Of a DNA stretch of 64,000 nt, positions 33,735 to 45,818 are shown piece after piece. The position numbers and the translations under genes are program-made. Under the pieces are notes generated by a model, which made no database searches, had not been told where the DNA came from, and saw only the letters and a list, made by a program, of their open reading frames with translations. The stretch's first letter is position 1; each line of letters opens with the position of its first letter. Location of the stretch: NCBI GenBank assembly GCA_946800325.1, contig OX326956.1, forward strand, positions 71,683,087 to 71,747,086, read 5' to 3'. This stretch comes from Luzula sylvatica. Lineage: Eukaryota > Streptophyta > Magnoliopsida > Poales > Juncaceae.

Positions 33735-34354
33735 ATGTTAATAGTTCATTAAAAGTTAAAGTTAGTTAATCGAAAGAATGTAATAAAAAAACGAAGAGAG
33801 TTCATATTAAAACGCTACGCATGCATGCATGTTACTATATTAATTAATTAGTATACTATGTTAATGAATTAGTAGATTGATAAACATATTTTAAGACTAT
33901 ACAAATTTAATTATTTGTATCGAATATCGAATATCGTATTTGTATCGGATATTAAATATTATATTTGTATAAGCATTTGTATTCGAAATCGAATATCGAA
34001 TATTCGATAACGTATTCGTATTTGTATACGTATTCGAAAACGGATATCGGTATCCGGTATCGAATACATATACGATATCCAATATCCGATTTCGAATACC
34101 AATACGATATCCGATATCCGATTTCGGATATGAATACGATGTTCCATATCCGATTTCGAATACGAAATCGGATATAAATAGTTAAATTTAATTAAATATG
34201 CATAGTCTTAAAATATATTTATCAATCTACTAATTAGTCAACATAGTGTATTAATTAATTAATATAGTAGGATGCAGCATGCATGCGTAGTGTAATATGA
34301 ACTATCTTCATTTTTATTGCATTCTCTCAATTAACTTTTAAAGAACAATTAACA
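33735..34354. mobile_element. Foldback element, about 620 bp, with a GGATATCGAATATC repeat core
   Basis: Two arms of about 170-190 bp are inverted copies. The left arm (33735-33910) holds CATGTTAAT, ACGCATGCATGC, TTAGTAGATTGATAAA and TTTTAAGACTAT; the right arm (about 34185-34354) holds the same words as reverse complements. Between them, 33915-34180 is built from ATCGAATATC, GGATATCC and CCGATTTCGAATAC words that are themselves palindromic. No transposase. The flanks show no convincing target duplication. Confidence 0.75.
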
Positions 34355-34649
34355 TGTCAAAGTTTATAATTCCGTTGAATTGGTTACTTTCTAAATTAAC
34401 TTCAAAGCCTAGTTATTTTTTGAATAAACATGAAACACGTGATTATTTTGAAAAAATGGCCTAATAATGCGGTGAGTTATGTTTGTGTCTGTGTACTTTG
34501 TTTGTTTGAATTGAATTGAATTAATTTAACTTTGTTTAATAGTGTGTGTAATTTATTTGATGAAAGTGGTAGACAAGTACAATTATGTGACGGTATCAAT
34601 TCACATCCTACAAAACTTTAAAACCACTTTTTTAGAATTGTAGAATTGT

Positions 34650-35325
34650 ATGAGATGGTACCAACTTGATATAACCATAAATAATTTGCATTTACAATTT
34701 CTTATAAAAGGAATAAATGTAAAATATGCAAGCAATCACATATGGAAACTCCAGATCCAACCGAAAATTAGATGCTTCATATGGTTATGTTCATTAAATA
34801 AAATATTAACTGTGGATAACCTAATTAAAAGAGGTTGGCAATTGCCTAACAGATGCGTTTTATGTTTCAAATCAGAAGAATCTTTAGATCATATTATGAC
34901 TTCAGCCCCTTCTCAGTTGCAATTTGGACCAGTATCAATGCAGTATTTGATCTGAACATACTCGGAGTAAACAACATAATCAAGCTATTAATTGAAGGTC
35001 TACGATCCAAAGAGGAAAATCAAATCATTGCCCAAGTATGTTTTCAAATATGGAAGGAGAGATGTACAAGAATATTCCAAGAAAAAAGAAATAATCATAA
35101 AACCCTGCTGTACAACATTAAAGAGGAAATCATGTTATATTGGCAGTATACAAGGAAGGACAACGTAATTAGGGAAAGATAAAGTTAGCGTAGTAAAGTT
35201 TGGATATACACAAACATATATAGAGCTGGGTGTTGTTTTGTTGCGTTTGTAACCATTGTAATTAACCATTGTACATTACCATTAATACAAATTGGGTGCG
35301 GGACTTAGAGCCCGCCTCATAAAAT
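34650..35325 (+). pseudogene. LINE ORF2 3' tail: zf-RVT domain, one frameshift
   Basis: The first frame (34650 to about 34905) gives HIWKLQIQPKIRCFIWLCSL and RGWQLPNRCVLCFKSEESLD, a reverse transcriptase zinc-binding domain. Near 34905 the frame shifts and continues to 35182 with IAQVCFQIWKERCTRIFQEK, the usual C-terminal region of plant L1-type elements without RNase H. A 3' untranslated region with GTAACCATTGTAATTAACC leads to an A-rich end near 35325. The 5' edge is not defined. Orientation is opposite to the LINE at 26611, which lacks exactly this part. Confidence 0.8.
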
Positions 35326-36105
35326 CAAATTTTTTTTTTGCATTTACAAATTCTAAACTGAATACTTGAACTTCGTAAATAATAAGAGAGACATCAAAAA
35401 AATCATCAACAACTACTAGAATCATTACTAAAATCATTTCGAATGAACTACTCAAAAATATAATGTACCAATAGGTACAACACAATGAAGATATAAACCG
35501 TAGGGTATCAAATCATAATACAATATGAACTACTAAAAAATATAAAGTAACAATGAGTACAACACAATGAAAATATAAAGGGTATGGTACCGAATCGTAA
35601 TAAAACCTTCCAATACACGAAGTAATACATTATTTTCCATATTGTAGTACCCACTAGAGAGAGTTATTGTCTGTCATGTGATAAATAAACATGTGTTAAA
35701 TTTAGCCAAAGTCACTCCAATTGCATCAAATTCTCTCAAGAATTGTGCCCAAATCAGTCTAATTCTACATAATTATCTCAATAGTTCAGCCCAAATCAAC
35801 CTAATTGCACCCAATTCTCTCGATAATTGAACCTAATTCGTGACATGACTCAAAAATACAACTTGAAAACCACCCGAAATAGATAGAATGACCAATTTTC
35901 TTACAGATACCCACGCAAGATCCAAATTTGAACCCACTGCTGACCACCAGACCACCAGAACGGGCGACGGGATGTCGTCCAAGGATGTTGGTCGTTGTAT
36001 ACTTTTTAATCACGTGGTTGCTTTAGAAATTGGAGTTGACAATCAATTTTACATATTTAGTCTTTATTTGAATTAGAAATTTTGATTAATATTAGTTAAT
36101 TATTA
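35326..36105. other. Unassigned single-copy DNA before block 2
   Basis: No supported gene or element. A 45-60 bp unit containing ATATAA(A/T)GTA(A/C)CAAT(A/G)(A/G)GTACAACACAATGAA occurs twice (about 35458 and 35540). Confidence 0.4.
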
Positions 36106-37724
36106 ATTATTAATACCTGATTAAGTATTATGTTTATTAATTGTATTAATTAGTATACATAACATATGTGTTGGTGACACCTGGAATTGTATTACATTTC
36201 TCTTTTAAGATGGTGACAATGACGAGTCAGAATTCTTTTTCAACGTAATATGTAAGATTTATAAAATTTGCTCGATGCTCAACTTAATTCTAGAAAAAAC
36301 AAAAAACAAATTACGAGCAATTTGAACCACAACTGTTTTCAAAATTAAAATTGAAATATGTACGCATATCTAATGAAGCGAGTCATGCACATTGGATGAA
36401 AAAAAGAAAGACTCGTGCAAATCAAATGAAGTTATCGCAAATAATTATACCAAAACCCATAATATTAAATATGGCCTATTTTTATGGAAATTTTTTCATA
36501 TATCTCTCAAAAAGTTTAAAATAACAAATTTATCCCTCCGAAACAACTAATAACATATTTATCCTTCCTAAATTTAATTTGTTCCAAATTTATCCAAACT
36601 TAACATATCAGTTAATTTTAACGGTAAAGTAATGTAATGACTTATTTACCCCTAAAATTAACAAAATATTTTCATGTAACCCTAAATCCGGCAATTAGTA
36701 TTTTTGATGGAACCCAAAACCCGATAAGCATCAGCCGTGGACCTGATAAACTATCTCCAGAACTTCTCCAAAGGGCTCTTTTAAATCATGGTGAGTTGCT
36801 ACTAAACTCGTCCATGGCGCATGACGAATGGCAATCTCGAGGAATTTTGTTTAGGTACGCGATATGGAGAAGTTAGACTGGCGAAGCTCGCTCTGGTGAT
36901 GCGATCCAGTGAAAGGCGATCGGGAGAAGTTGGCACCTAAAAACATCTTCAGCATAGTTGCTGAACCGTGTCTCCAATGCAATTTCGGATGGTATTCTCT
37001 CTTTAATCCATTTCAATATTCGTAGGAAACATTTTTTTCTCTATATTTCAATTCTTCCACATTATTACAGCTAGTATTTGACTAGATTAGGCTTATTTAA
37101 GGTTCAATTAGACGGATTTATTTCAATTAATTTTTATTAGGATGAGTTATACTTCATTGCGATTTAATTATATGCTTAAATAAGATCTAGGAGAGTTGTG
37201 CAGGAATAAGGGGAGAGATTGTTTTGCATAAAGGTCCTCTTCACAAAAATCTTGCATAAATCTGCATGTTACTCTTACTATGTTTAACTTGGTGTGAAAT
37301 TACAGGGAGTTGGAGAAGAACAAAATGGGACCTCGAAAAGGTTCTAGGTTAAAACATGCGAACGCAAGGTTGAATTACACAAATACTCAAAAAAGCCCCT
37401 ATCTTTATCTGTAAATTATTTATATATGTTTCAATTTTCTTACTTTGCTTTTCTATTTGGCAGTTTGTTTTCGAGTCTTGGCCAAGGGAATTATAGCAAC
37501 AGTGAAATAAAACTAATATGAAATTAGTATTGACTAATATGTAAACTAAACATGATATTCAATTTACTAATAATAATCGATTGTTACTTAAAATTGTTTC
37601 TTCAAGAATTTATGTAATTTCCATAATTATTATACATTGAGACCTTGTTAACTGGTGAAAGCCATTTACTTTTGGGTTGTGCAAAATAATATACATGGAT
37701 GTTAACTATTCCGGACAATGTGAA
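36106..37724. other. Duplicated non-coding stretch (block 2)
   Basis: Equivalent to 5412-6540, 7521-7578 and 10145-10587 in block 1, without the two insertions found there. It supplies the empty target sites at 37227-37234 and 37283-37285. An 80-codon frame at 36637-36876 is not conserved in block 1. Confidence 0.7.
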
Positions 37725-38312
37725 TAGGGGTGTCAACGGTTCGGATAGTGGTCATACCAGATCCATATCCATATTGTCGGATCCGAATACGGTTCGGATA
37801 ATAAACGGATACGGATACGGTTCGGATATTGTCGGATACGGATACGGATATGGTTCTGTTTCGGATATTAAAACGGATACTATGTTATCATAACGTAACT
37901 TATTTTTTAGCTATAAATATATATAATTTGTGACATGAACGATAAATACGATTATATTTAAACATAATTTTACGATTGTGAGTTAAATCACTTACAAATC
38001 ATTAATTTGTATATGATTTTTCAACTAATATCAAATATAATACATAAAATAATATATAATATGAGTATTCGGATCCGGTTTCGGATACTCGAATCTAGTT
38101 TCGAGTATCCGGATCCTAAAAATACCCGGATCCGGAACACGGATCCGGTTCCCGCACAAAAACCGAATATCGAATCCGGTTCCGAATCTTAAAATTAGCA
38201 ACCAGATCCATATCCGGATCCACTCGGATTCGGATATTTTTTTCGAATCCGGATATTTTTTCGGATACGGTTCGGGTCGGTTCGGGCAATATCCACACCA
38301 TTGACATCCCTA
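37725..38312. mobile_element. Non-autonomous hAT (Ac/Ds-like) element, 588 bp
   Basis: Ends TAGGGGTGTCAA and TTGACATCCCTA are inverted with one mismatch. The 8-bp duplication AATGTGAA flanks it at 37717-37724 and 38313-38320. Block 1 has the single site at 10580-10587. Sub-terminal regions are filled with CGGATACGGTTCGGATA-like words on both sides, and the middle is AT-rich. No transposase. Confidence 0.93.
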
Positions 38313-40526
38313 AATGTGAATCCGTGAAAGACATTTTCGTGTTGAGTTTAACAATGTTAATAGATGATAAATTTGTTAACGATCTTGTGAAATGATTAAT
38401 AGTGGGCTATAGAATGCGTTAATCTTACCAAATATTTTGACAGGTCAGATATGTAATTCATATCGCCTTGTATCAAGTCTTGAAATTTGTTGTAACTTTA
38501 TTATTACAGTTCATTTTGATTTGTCATCTTTATTATACAGTGAATTTAAAAAAAGATATCAGCATACCATGCCTACGAATTTACAAAGCTACATTTTCTA
38601 TTTACATTTCGAAAAATACAATTTTTTGTTTTGTCCCTTTTGAAAGAAAATGCATTTGACACATCAGTACGGTAATATTTGCATTTACAAAAATGAAAAT
38701 GCGGTGATACGCTGTTGTGGACACTTTTTCCATTTTTAGTCATTGATCATCGTGCTTCCAAAGTTTGGTTGTATCAAATACATACTTGAAATTAATGTAG
38801 CTCCAAATTAGGAATACAAAAATTATTTCTATTTTTTGTCAGCTTCTCAACAAATATTGCCGAGGTGATCAGATTTTCCAATCTTTTCAATGTCCTTTTT
38901 TTTTTCAATTAAATATTATTCAAACAAATATAATTAGTTTTTTTTGTTTCATTATTATTCGAGTGTTCATCCTATCTTAAGAGTATATTTGAGTATTTCA
39001 TTATTATTCAGAGTTTTACGGGCGGATGGGAGATTACATATATTATTAATGTATCGAGATGATAATAGCTGACATAATAATCACATAATAATCAACTGCA
39101 CGGAAAAATAATATTTGTAAAATTAATAAAAAGATTAATGATAATAATTATATATCCACGATGTTTGGTGTTGGTTTTATCCAAATGAAGGAACAATCAA
39201 AATATTAGTAGGAAAACAAGCATGTTATGTACCAATTTAAATCCCTTCTTATATATGTATAAATTATGATTACATTTTTATTTAATAAATAGAATAAAAT
39301 AATATTAATATATTCGCAGCGTAGCGCGAGTAATTTTTTAGTTAGTATTTAAAATATAAAGTATTTTCTAACATGTCAGAATATATCATTTTCATTTTGT
39401 CTATTCTTTTGAACATTTTTTTTTTCAATTTCAACATTAGTTGGTCTTCTAAACTTCAAACTTTTAGCATGTTGGCCGGTAATAAACCAAATAATCATCA
39501 AAGGAATAATTGCCCTAGATTATGCCCCAAAAGTTGGTCCAAAAGAAGATCATCAATTCAAAGGATCCAATTCCCTCGTTAAATGGGCTATCAAATATTA
39601 TAGCTTGGCACGGAATATTTTGGTCACATCCAACTAGTCAACACAGTATTAAAAAGATACTTAAATCCTATCCGAAATCTTTTCAAGTCTCCCACAAAAT
39701 AGAAAAGAATCATCAGAGAGCAAATTAAAAATTTGCCCTCAAATAAAAAAAATACAAACAAATAAATATATCGTATACTTATGTTGTGTTGTTTAATGTA
39801 TATACTTCAAAATGAATATCGTATACTTATGTTGTGTTGTTTAATGTATATACTTCAAAGGGAAGAAGCTCGATCGGATGGATCTTGGATCTTGCCCTGT
39901 ATCAATGTGTGTGTGGGTGTGTGCAATGGCGGATCAAGAGAGGGCAAGCGGGATGTTCTTTCATGAAATCAATAGCCGATGTGTTAGAGAAGGAATAAGG
40001 TAATAAATACAATAAATTTGTTTATATTTAACAGAAATTGGAATAGTTATATACTAATTTAGTGATAAAAATGATTTAATATTAATTAATTATATTTAAT
40101 GGCTAATGCATATGTAATTTATTAATTTGTTGATAGAAAGTATTTAGTATTAAATACTATTATGTTTAATTAAAAAAATAGTTTAACAGACAAAATTGTA
40201 ATATAATAATGAGAATAATAATATTAAATAAAATACGTATAATATAATATTAATTGTTTATATGTGTGATATATATGAATTTAATAGAATGTCTTTATAA
40301 CAAGTGAGAAAGTGAGAGGATTCGTTTTCTAGTTATTTTTGCAAGAGATCACTTGAAAGAGAAAAATGGCCATGGACATACAAGCTAGAATTTGTATTTT
40401 TGCTTGGTCCTTTGTATCAAACACGTGACATTGGATCTCGTCCATGAAAATGATCTACTTTCCATCAAATTATGCTGTAATACCACACATCAAACATACC
40501 CTATAATGTTACTAAAAACAGATTAT
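38313..40526. other. Duplicated non-coding stretch (block 2)
   Basis: Equivalent to 10580-12733. It has the same Helitron-like 3' terminus at about 39317-39340, here TTTTAG rather than CTAG, and the same duplicated unit of about 47 bp at about 39775-39860. A 45-bp segment at about 40125-40165 is absent from block 1. No gene. Confidence 0.5.
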
Positions 40527-40876
40527 TATTATGGTATGTAGATTTTTATGTCAATCCGAACAGTTAAGAAATTGGTAAATGGAGGGGTAGATTATTTCTT
40601 TATAGTCTTATTGTTATGATTGAATAATAATTAAGTTGATGATTATTTTTTTGTATTTTTTTTTTGTATTGGGTTGGTGCTTAGCTATACATAGAGAGAT
40701 TAGGCTAGAGTTTTATTCATTCCAACTAATACCAACAGTCGTATTCTCTTTTTCTGCAGTATAGCAAAATAGTTTGAGCGTCGGCGGCCGTAGTTTTTTC
40801 TCTTCGGGGTTCTACGCAAATTTTTGTGTGTTTGTGTGTTGTTCTTTTGTTCTTGTTTGCGGTAACGATCCTAACA
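40527..40876 (+). repeat. Copia LTR, plus orientation (block 2)
   Basis: It ends GATCCTAACA at 40876, two bases before the PBS. It resembles the reverse complement of the solo LTR at 54411-54781, including the AGTTTGAGCGTCGGCGGCCG block. The left end is degraded and placed approximately at TATTATGGTATG. The block-1 equivalent is 12734-13074. Confidence 0.75.
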
Positions 40877-40904
40877 AGTGGTATCGGGGCAGAGGTTCGA
40901 GGAA

Positions 40905-41900
40905 AAGCAGACGAGCGATGAACGAGAACAAGGTTTCGATGAGTCGGTTCGATGGACGAGACTTCAGTTACTAGAAGATGTAAATAGAAGCATTGCTATG
41001 CCAGAAAGACCAAGAAGATACACTACTCGAGACAAGGCCGAAGAGTATCACGGATGAAGGCAAGTGAAAGAAGATAAACCGCAAGGCGCTAAGCTATATC
41101 CAATTATTGCTGGCCAAGAACGTGGCGTTAAACGTAGCGAAGGAGACGAAGATTTTCGGGGTCATGAAGGCGTTATTCAACACGTACGAGAAACCATCTT
41201 CGCTGAACTAGCTGCACCTGGTGCGCCGCCTTTTCAATTTGCGAATGACGGAGGACGGATCTATCGCGGAACATCTAAATGTTTTCAGGTTATTTCAAAC
41301 CGATTGGACTCTTACAATTTTAACCTTGGTGATGAGATGAAGGCACTCATGCTACTGTCATCTCTGCCGGAGAGCTGGACGACGACGGTAGACGTTATCG
41401 GCGTTAAGGAGCATCTAAATTTTGAGGAGGTGCGAGATCGCATCCTGAAAGATGATATTCGGCAAAAAGAGCGGAGCGAAGCCTCGGGTTCTCCGGGTTC
41501 GACGTTGAATTTAGAGAGTCGGGGTCGTGCAGGTCAGAGAAGCAAAAACCATGGGTGAGCCAAATCGAGAGGACGCAGCAAGTCAAGGCCACGTGGTGAG
41601 CTAGAATGCTGGAACTGTGGCAAGAAAGGTCACATGAAGCGGGACTGCAAATCCTTGAGAAAGTAGAAGACGGAATCAGATTCCGCAAATACTGTCACGG
41701 AGTAGAACACAGACGACGCTCTCATCTTATGCATCAACAACCCCGTTGAGTCATGAGTTTTGGACTCAGGCACATCCTTTCACTCTACCTCACAGAAAAA
41801 TAAGTTCTTAAATTTCAAATCAGGAGATTTCAAAAAGATTCACTTAGCAGATGGAAAGCCTCTAAGCATATCGGGAATATGTGATGTCTAGATAAAATCC
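40905..41900 (+). pseudogene. Copia gag-protease remnant, plus strand
   Basis: In order: Gag N-terminus (ENKVSMSRFDGRDFSY, then a stop), the UBN2-like region (KKINRKALSYIQLLLAKNV; after a frameshift near 41290, NFNLGDEMKALMLLSSLPES), a basic linker, a CCHC zinc knuckle (CWNCGKKGHMKRDC, about 41611-41652) and an aspartic protease start (LDSGTSFHST, about 41762). It contains several stops. It ends abruptly in the protease region, where the antisense RT sequence begins. Confidence 0.82.
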
Positions 41901-41904
41901 ACTG

Positions 41905-42251
41905 CATGAGAAATGTTGGGTCTTGTGCACACCATGTCATACATTAGGCTACCCACTGCCGATGAATACGGCACGTTCTCCATCCTCTTCTTCTCCTTCG
42001 TGGTCTTCAGTGACTGCGCCTTGGAGACTTTGAAATGTGCGCCGAGTGGGCTACTTCTCGGCTTGCCTCTCCTAAATCCTTCATATCAAATCCTCTCGAC
42101 AACTACCTCTCGACAACTAGCTCTTGAGATTGTCAATCTCCCTCATGTTCGCACATGCAATGAGCATATCATCAATATACAAAAGCAACATAATGTTTAT
42201 TTCTCCACTGCTAATGTAGTAGCAACAATGGTCGGTGACACCCCTCCGGAA
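41905..42251 (-). pseudogene. Copia RT fragment, second half, minus strand
   Basis: The minus strand carries the RT active-site box LLYIDDMLIA and downstream signatures AQSLKTTKEKKRMENVPYSS and AVGSLMYDMVCTRPNISHAV in the same frame after a stop and shift. It is separated from the first half of RT by the hAT-like insertion. The fragment ends at the head-on junction, so RNase H is missing. Confidence 0.85.
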
Positions 42252-42259
42252 ACCACGAT

Positions 42260-42956
42260 TAGGCCTGTGAGTTTTGTTCGAAGTTCGATGTTCGATGTTC
42301 GTTTGAGTTTGATTCGAGTTCGTTCGTTAATTGTTCGTTCGATAACTGTTCCAATTCTTATCGAACCGAACCGAACATTGTTCGATAACTAACGAACCGA
42401 ACTCGAACTTGAATGTGTTTGTTTGGTTCGTTCGAATGTTCGATTATTATATTTTTTAATTAATATAATTCAGAGTCCATACTAAAATTAATCATTATAA
42501 ATTAGAACTCATGTTAAACACACATATAAAAAATGAGTTGAAATAATTTTATGTCTTTTTCAATGATAAAATTCTTTTTGGTATATTTTTGTATACATTT
42601 ATTTTCTTTATTAGTTCAGGTTTTGTTTTGGTTAGATTTATACTTCGTGTGGATTATAAATATAATTTTATTTTTTGATATTAAAAGTTAAAATTTTAGT
42701 TTGTTTTTATTAATTTTTTTTAGAAAATTTAGTTTGAAATTTTTTTATTAATAAAATATAAAGAAAATAAATTAAATATGAATTTTTTTAAAGTTTTCTA
42801 ACAAATATCGAACGAACCGAACTGTTCGTAATGTTAACGAACCGAACCGAACAATGTTCGATAAGTTTTCGAACCGAACCAAACTATGTTCGATAAGTTT
42901 CGAACCGAACTCGAACATGGTTTGGTTCGTTCGAGTTCGGTTCGTTAGCAGCCCTA
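42260..42956. mobile_element. Non-autonomous hAT-like element, 697 bp, inside copia RT
   Basis: It begins TAGGCCTGTGAG and ends GTTAGCAGCCCTA. It is flanked by ACCACGAT (42252-42259) and ACCAAGAT (42957-42964), an 8-bp duplication with one mismatch. Excising it in thought brings the two RT halves together at the expected place. Both ends are rich in GTTCG/CGAAC words (for example GAACCGAACCGAAC), giving long imperfect complementarity. No transposase. Confidence 0.87.
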
Positions 42957-42964
42957 ACCAAGAT

Positions 42965-44605
42965 CACACATGAACTTGTCGAACTTCTTGTACCACTGCC
43001 TTGGAGCCTGATTTAACCGTACATACTTTTACTAAACCTGCGCACAAGATTCTCCTTTCCCCGAATCTCGAAACCTTCAGGTTGCACCATATAGATGCCC
43101 TCCTCCAAATTGCCTTGACATCCATTTTCTCGAGGTGCAAATCCTCCGCTGCTACAATACTTAACACCGTACGAATAGTCGTCAGCTTCACCACCGACGA
43201 GAATACCTCCGTGTAGTTGATTCCCTTTTTCTGAAGAAGTCCTTTTACTACCAGCCTCACCTTGTATCTCTTGCTACCATCTGACTCGTCCTTCACTCGG
43301 TAGACCCATTTATTTTGCATCGCCTTCTTGCCATCTAGAAACCGGGTTATTTCCCAAGTATTGTTCTTCTGGAGAGACTCAATCTCCTCCTTCATCGCGC
43401 GATCCCAGTAGACCGAATCCCCTCCCTGTACCGCCTCTCGGTGGCTTTCTGGTTCACCCGCATCGGTTAGCAGCAAATGATGGAGTGATGGTGAATAATG
43501 GTTTGTAGGCTTAATTCTCCGGCTTGATTGTCTCAAAATCGGAGTTTCTGGACTTTCGTCTTGCGTGATTTCAGGCACGTCTTCATCCCCAGTTTCAGTC
43601 ACATCCTGGACCGAAAACTTGTCTTCCTCTCAGGCTCGCTCGACTCGTCATTGCTTGGAATTTGATAGACATTCTCCTCCGATTTCGATTCGCCTCTGGA
43701 ACCGAACCTGCTCTTGTAGAGTTCATCTTCATTAAAGGTTGTGTCTCTTGGCCTTCCCCGATCCAAAATCGATAACCGAAGTAATTCGATCCGTAACCAA
43801 TAAACATACATCTTTGGGCCTTCGCGTCTTGTTTTCCCCTCTTTTCTGCATCAATATGGACATACGAGATGCTCCCAACAATTTGCAAATGACCAAGAGA
43901 AATAATTTTGCCTCTCCATTTCTCTTCAGGTAGCTCGAGGTTTAAGGATTTCATTCACAGTTCATTCACAGTTCAGAATATGCGGCCGTGCTAACTGCAT
44001 CTGTCCAGAATATTTTCGGCAATCCTGCATGCAATCGCATCGTCCTCGCCCGTTCATTCACAGTTCGATTCATGCGTTTTGCCATCCTGTTATGCCGAGG
44101 TCGATTTGGAACCGTCCGAATCTGCTTGATTCCTTGTTCCGCGCAAAACCTTCTGAACTATGAACTGTCGTACTCTGCTTCATTATCCGGGTTTAACAGT
44201 TTCAGCTTCAAGCTTGTCTCGGTCTCGACTTCTGCCTTCCACATTTTGAACACATTAAACACGTCAGATTTGTGTTTAATAAAGCAGATGCATACCTTTC
44301 TGGATGAATCGTCGATAAAGGTGACGTAGTATCGTGACCCCCTGACAGACAGGACCGGAGCTGGCCCCCACACGTTGATATGCACCAGGTCTAATTTTCC
44401 CATCTTGAGTTCTCGTCCGACCTTCGAAAAACTAACCCGTCTTTGCTTGCCGAGCACGCAGTTCTCACAGAAATCGGTTTGTACCGATTTTATCTTCGGT
44501 AACAACCCCTTGAAAATCAACACTTGCATCCCTTCGTGACTCATGTGACTGAGCGGATTGTGCCACAACATCGGATCAGTCGCTGCTCCCGAAATGCCAA
44601 ACAAT
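42965..44605 (-). pseudogene. Copia integrase and first half of RT, minus strand
   Basis: Reading leftward: a gag-pre-integrase/integrase segment (44604-44158; LWHNPLSHMSHEGM, FCENCVLGKQRRVSF, then INVWGPAPV where family members usually have an Asp). Next come degraded integrase to about 43960 and the integrase C-terminal linker (43954-43595; RCMFIGYGSNYFGYRFW). Last is RT to about 42964 (SLQKNNTWEI, NKWVYRVKDESDGSKRY, AEDLHLEKMDVKAI). There are frameshifts near 44158, 43600 and 43090 plus in-frame stops. Not functional. Confidence 0.88.
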
Positions 44606-44656
44606 CTCCTATATTATCCGTAAGATAGAGGGTTCCTGTCTTCGTACCTCTCGCTA

Positions 44657-45800
44657 TCACCATGACCCCTCTACAATCTTCCATGACCCGTTCCCGAACA
44701 CTGTCCTGTAGCCTTCACTATCCATCTGCCCGACGGATATCAAGCTCTTCTTAAGACCGGGGATGTACTGCACTCCTCGCAAGATCCATCTATAACCGTT
44801 GCTGGATTTTATCTGGACATCACCAATACCCGATACACTCAAAGGCTTTCCATATGCTAGGTGAACCTTTCCAAAATCTCCTGTCTTGAAATTTAAGAAC
44901 TTACCTTTCTGCGAGGTCGAGAGGAAGGATGCGCCAGAGTCCAAAATCCAGGACTCAATGAGGATATCGAGACATAAGATGAGATCGTCGTCTGTGTCCT
45001 GCTCGGTTATAACATTTCCAGAACTCGATTCCACCTTCTCCTTTCTCGGGACTTTGCAGTCCCGCTTCATGTGACCTTTCTTGCCACAATTCCAGCACTC
45101 CAACTCGCCACGTGATCTTGACTTGCTGCGTCCTCTCGACTTGGCTCGTCCGGGGTTGTTGCTTCTCTGACCTTCACGGCCCCGACTCTCCAAATTCAAC
45201 GCCAAACCCGAGGAACTCGAGGCTTCGCTCCGCTCCTTTCGCTGAATGTCGTCATTCAGGATGCGGTCTCGCACTTCCTCAAAAGTTAGATCCTCCTTAT
45301 CGCCGATAACGTCTACCGTCGTCGTCCAGCTCTCCGGGAGAGATGACAGTAGCATGAGTGCCTTCATCTCATCACCAAGGTTAAATTTGAAAGAGTAATT
45401 GGTTTGAAATAACCTGAAAAACATTTAGATGCTCCGTAACAGATTCGTCATTCGCAGATTGAAATGACGGCGCATGAGGTGCGACTTGTTTAGCGAAGAA
45501 GGTTTCTCGTACATGTTGGACATCGGCTTCATGACCCCGAAAGCCGTCGTCTCCTTCGCTACGTTGAACGGCACATTCCTGGCCAGGGATAATTGAATAT
45601 AGTTTAGCGCCTTGCGGTTCATCTTCTTCCACTTGCCTTCGTCCGTGATACTTTCCGGCCTTGTCTTGAATAGCGCCTATTCTAGGTCTTTCTGGCATAG
45701 AAACGCTCTTGCTTGCATCTTACAGTAACCGAAGTCTCCCCATCGAAGCGGCATGCCGAAACCTTGTTCTCGTCCATCTCTCGTCTGCTCGAACCTTAAC
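44657..45800 (-). pseudogene. Copia gag-protease, minus strand arm
   Basis: From the PBS inward: a Gag start in three frames (NRKALNYIQLSLARNVPFN, then SVTEHLNVFQVISN), then an open frame 45424-44657. That frame carries NLGDEMKALMLLSSLPES, an Arg/Ser-rich linker, the CCHC knuckle WNCGKKGHMKRDC, and the protease LDSGASFLSTSQ followed by YIPGLKKSLISVGQMDSEGY. It is the best-preserved part of this arm. At least two frameshifts lie upstream. Confidence 0.87.
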
Positions 45801-45818
45801 ATTTGCCCTGATACCACT

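Noticed and set aside
33897..34177. Open frames on both strands in the foldback core
   Set aside because: They come from GGATATC/GAATATC repeat words, which lack stops in several frames.
36637..36876. 79-codon frame in the duplicated non-coding stretch
   Set aside because: The equivalent place in block 1 is frameshifted and has no recognisable domain.
41913..42392. 159-codon plus-strand frame
   Set aside because: It is antisense to copia RT (the minus strand carries YIDD) and runs into a hAT-like element.
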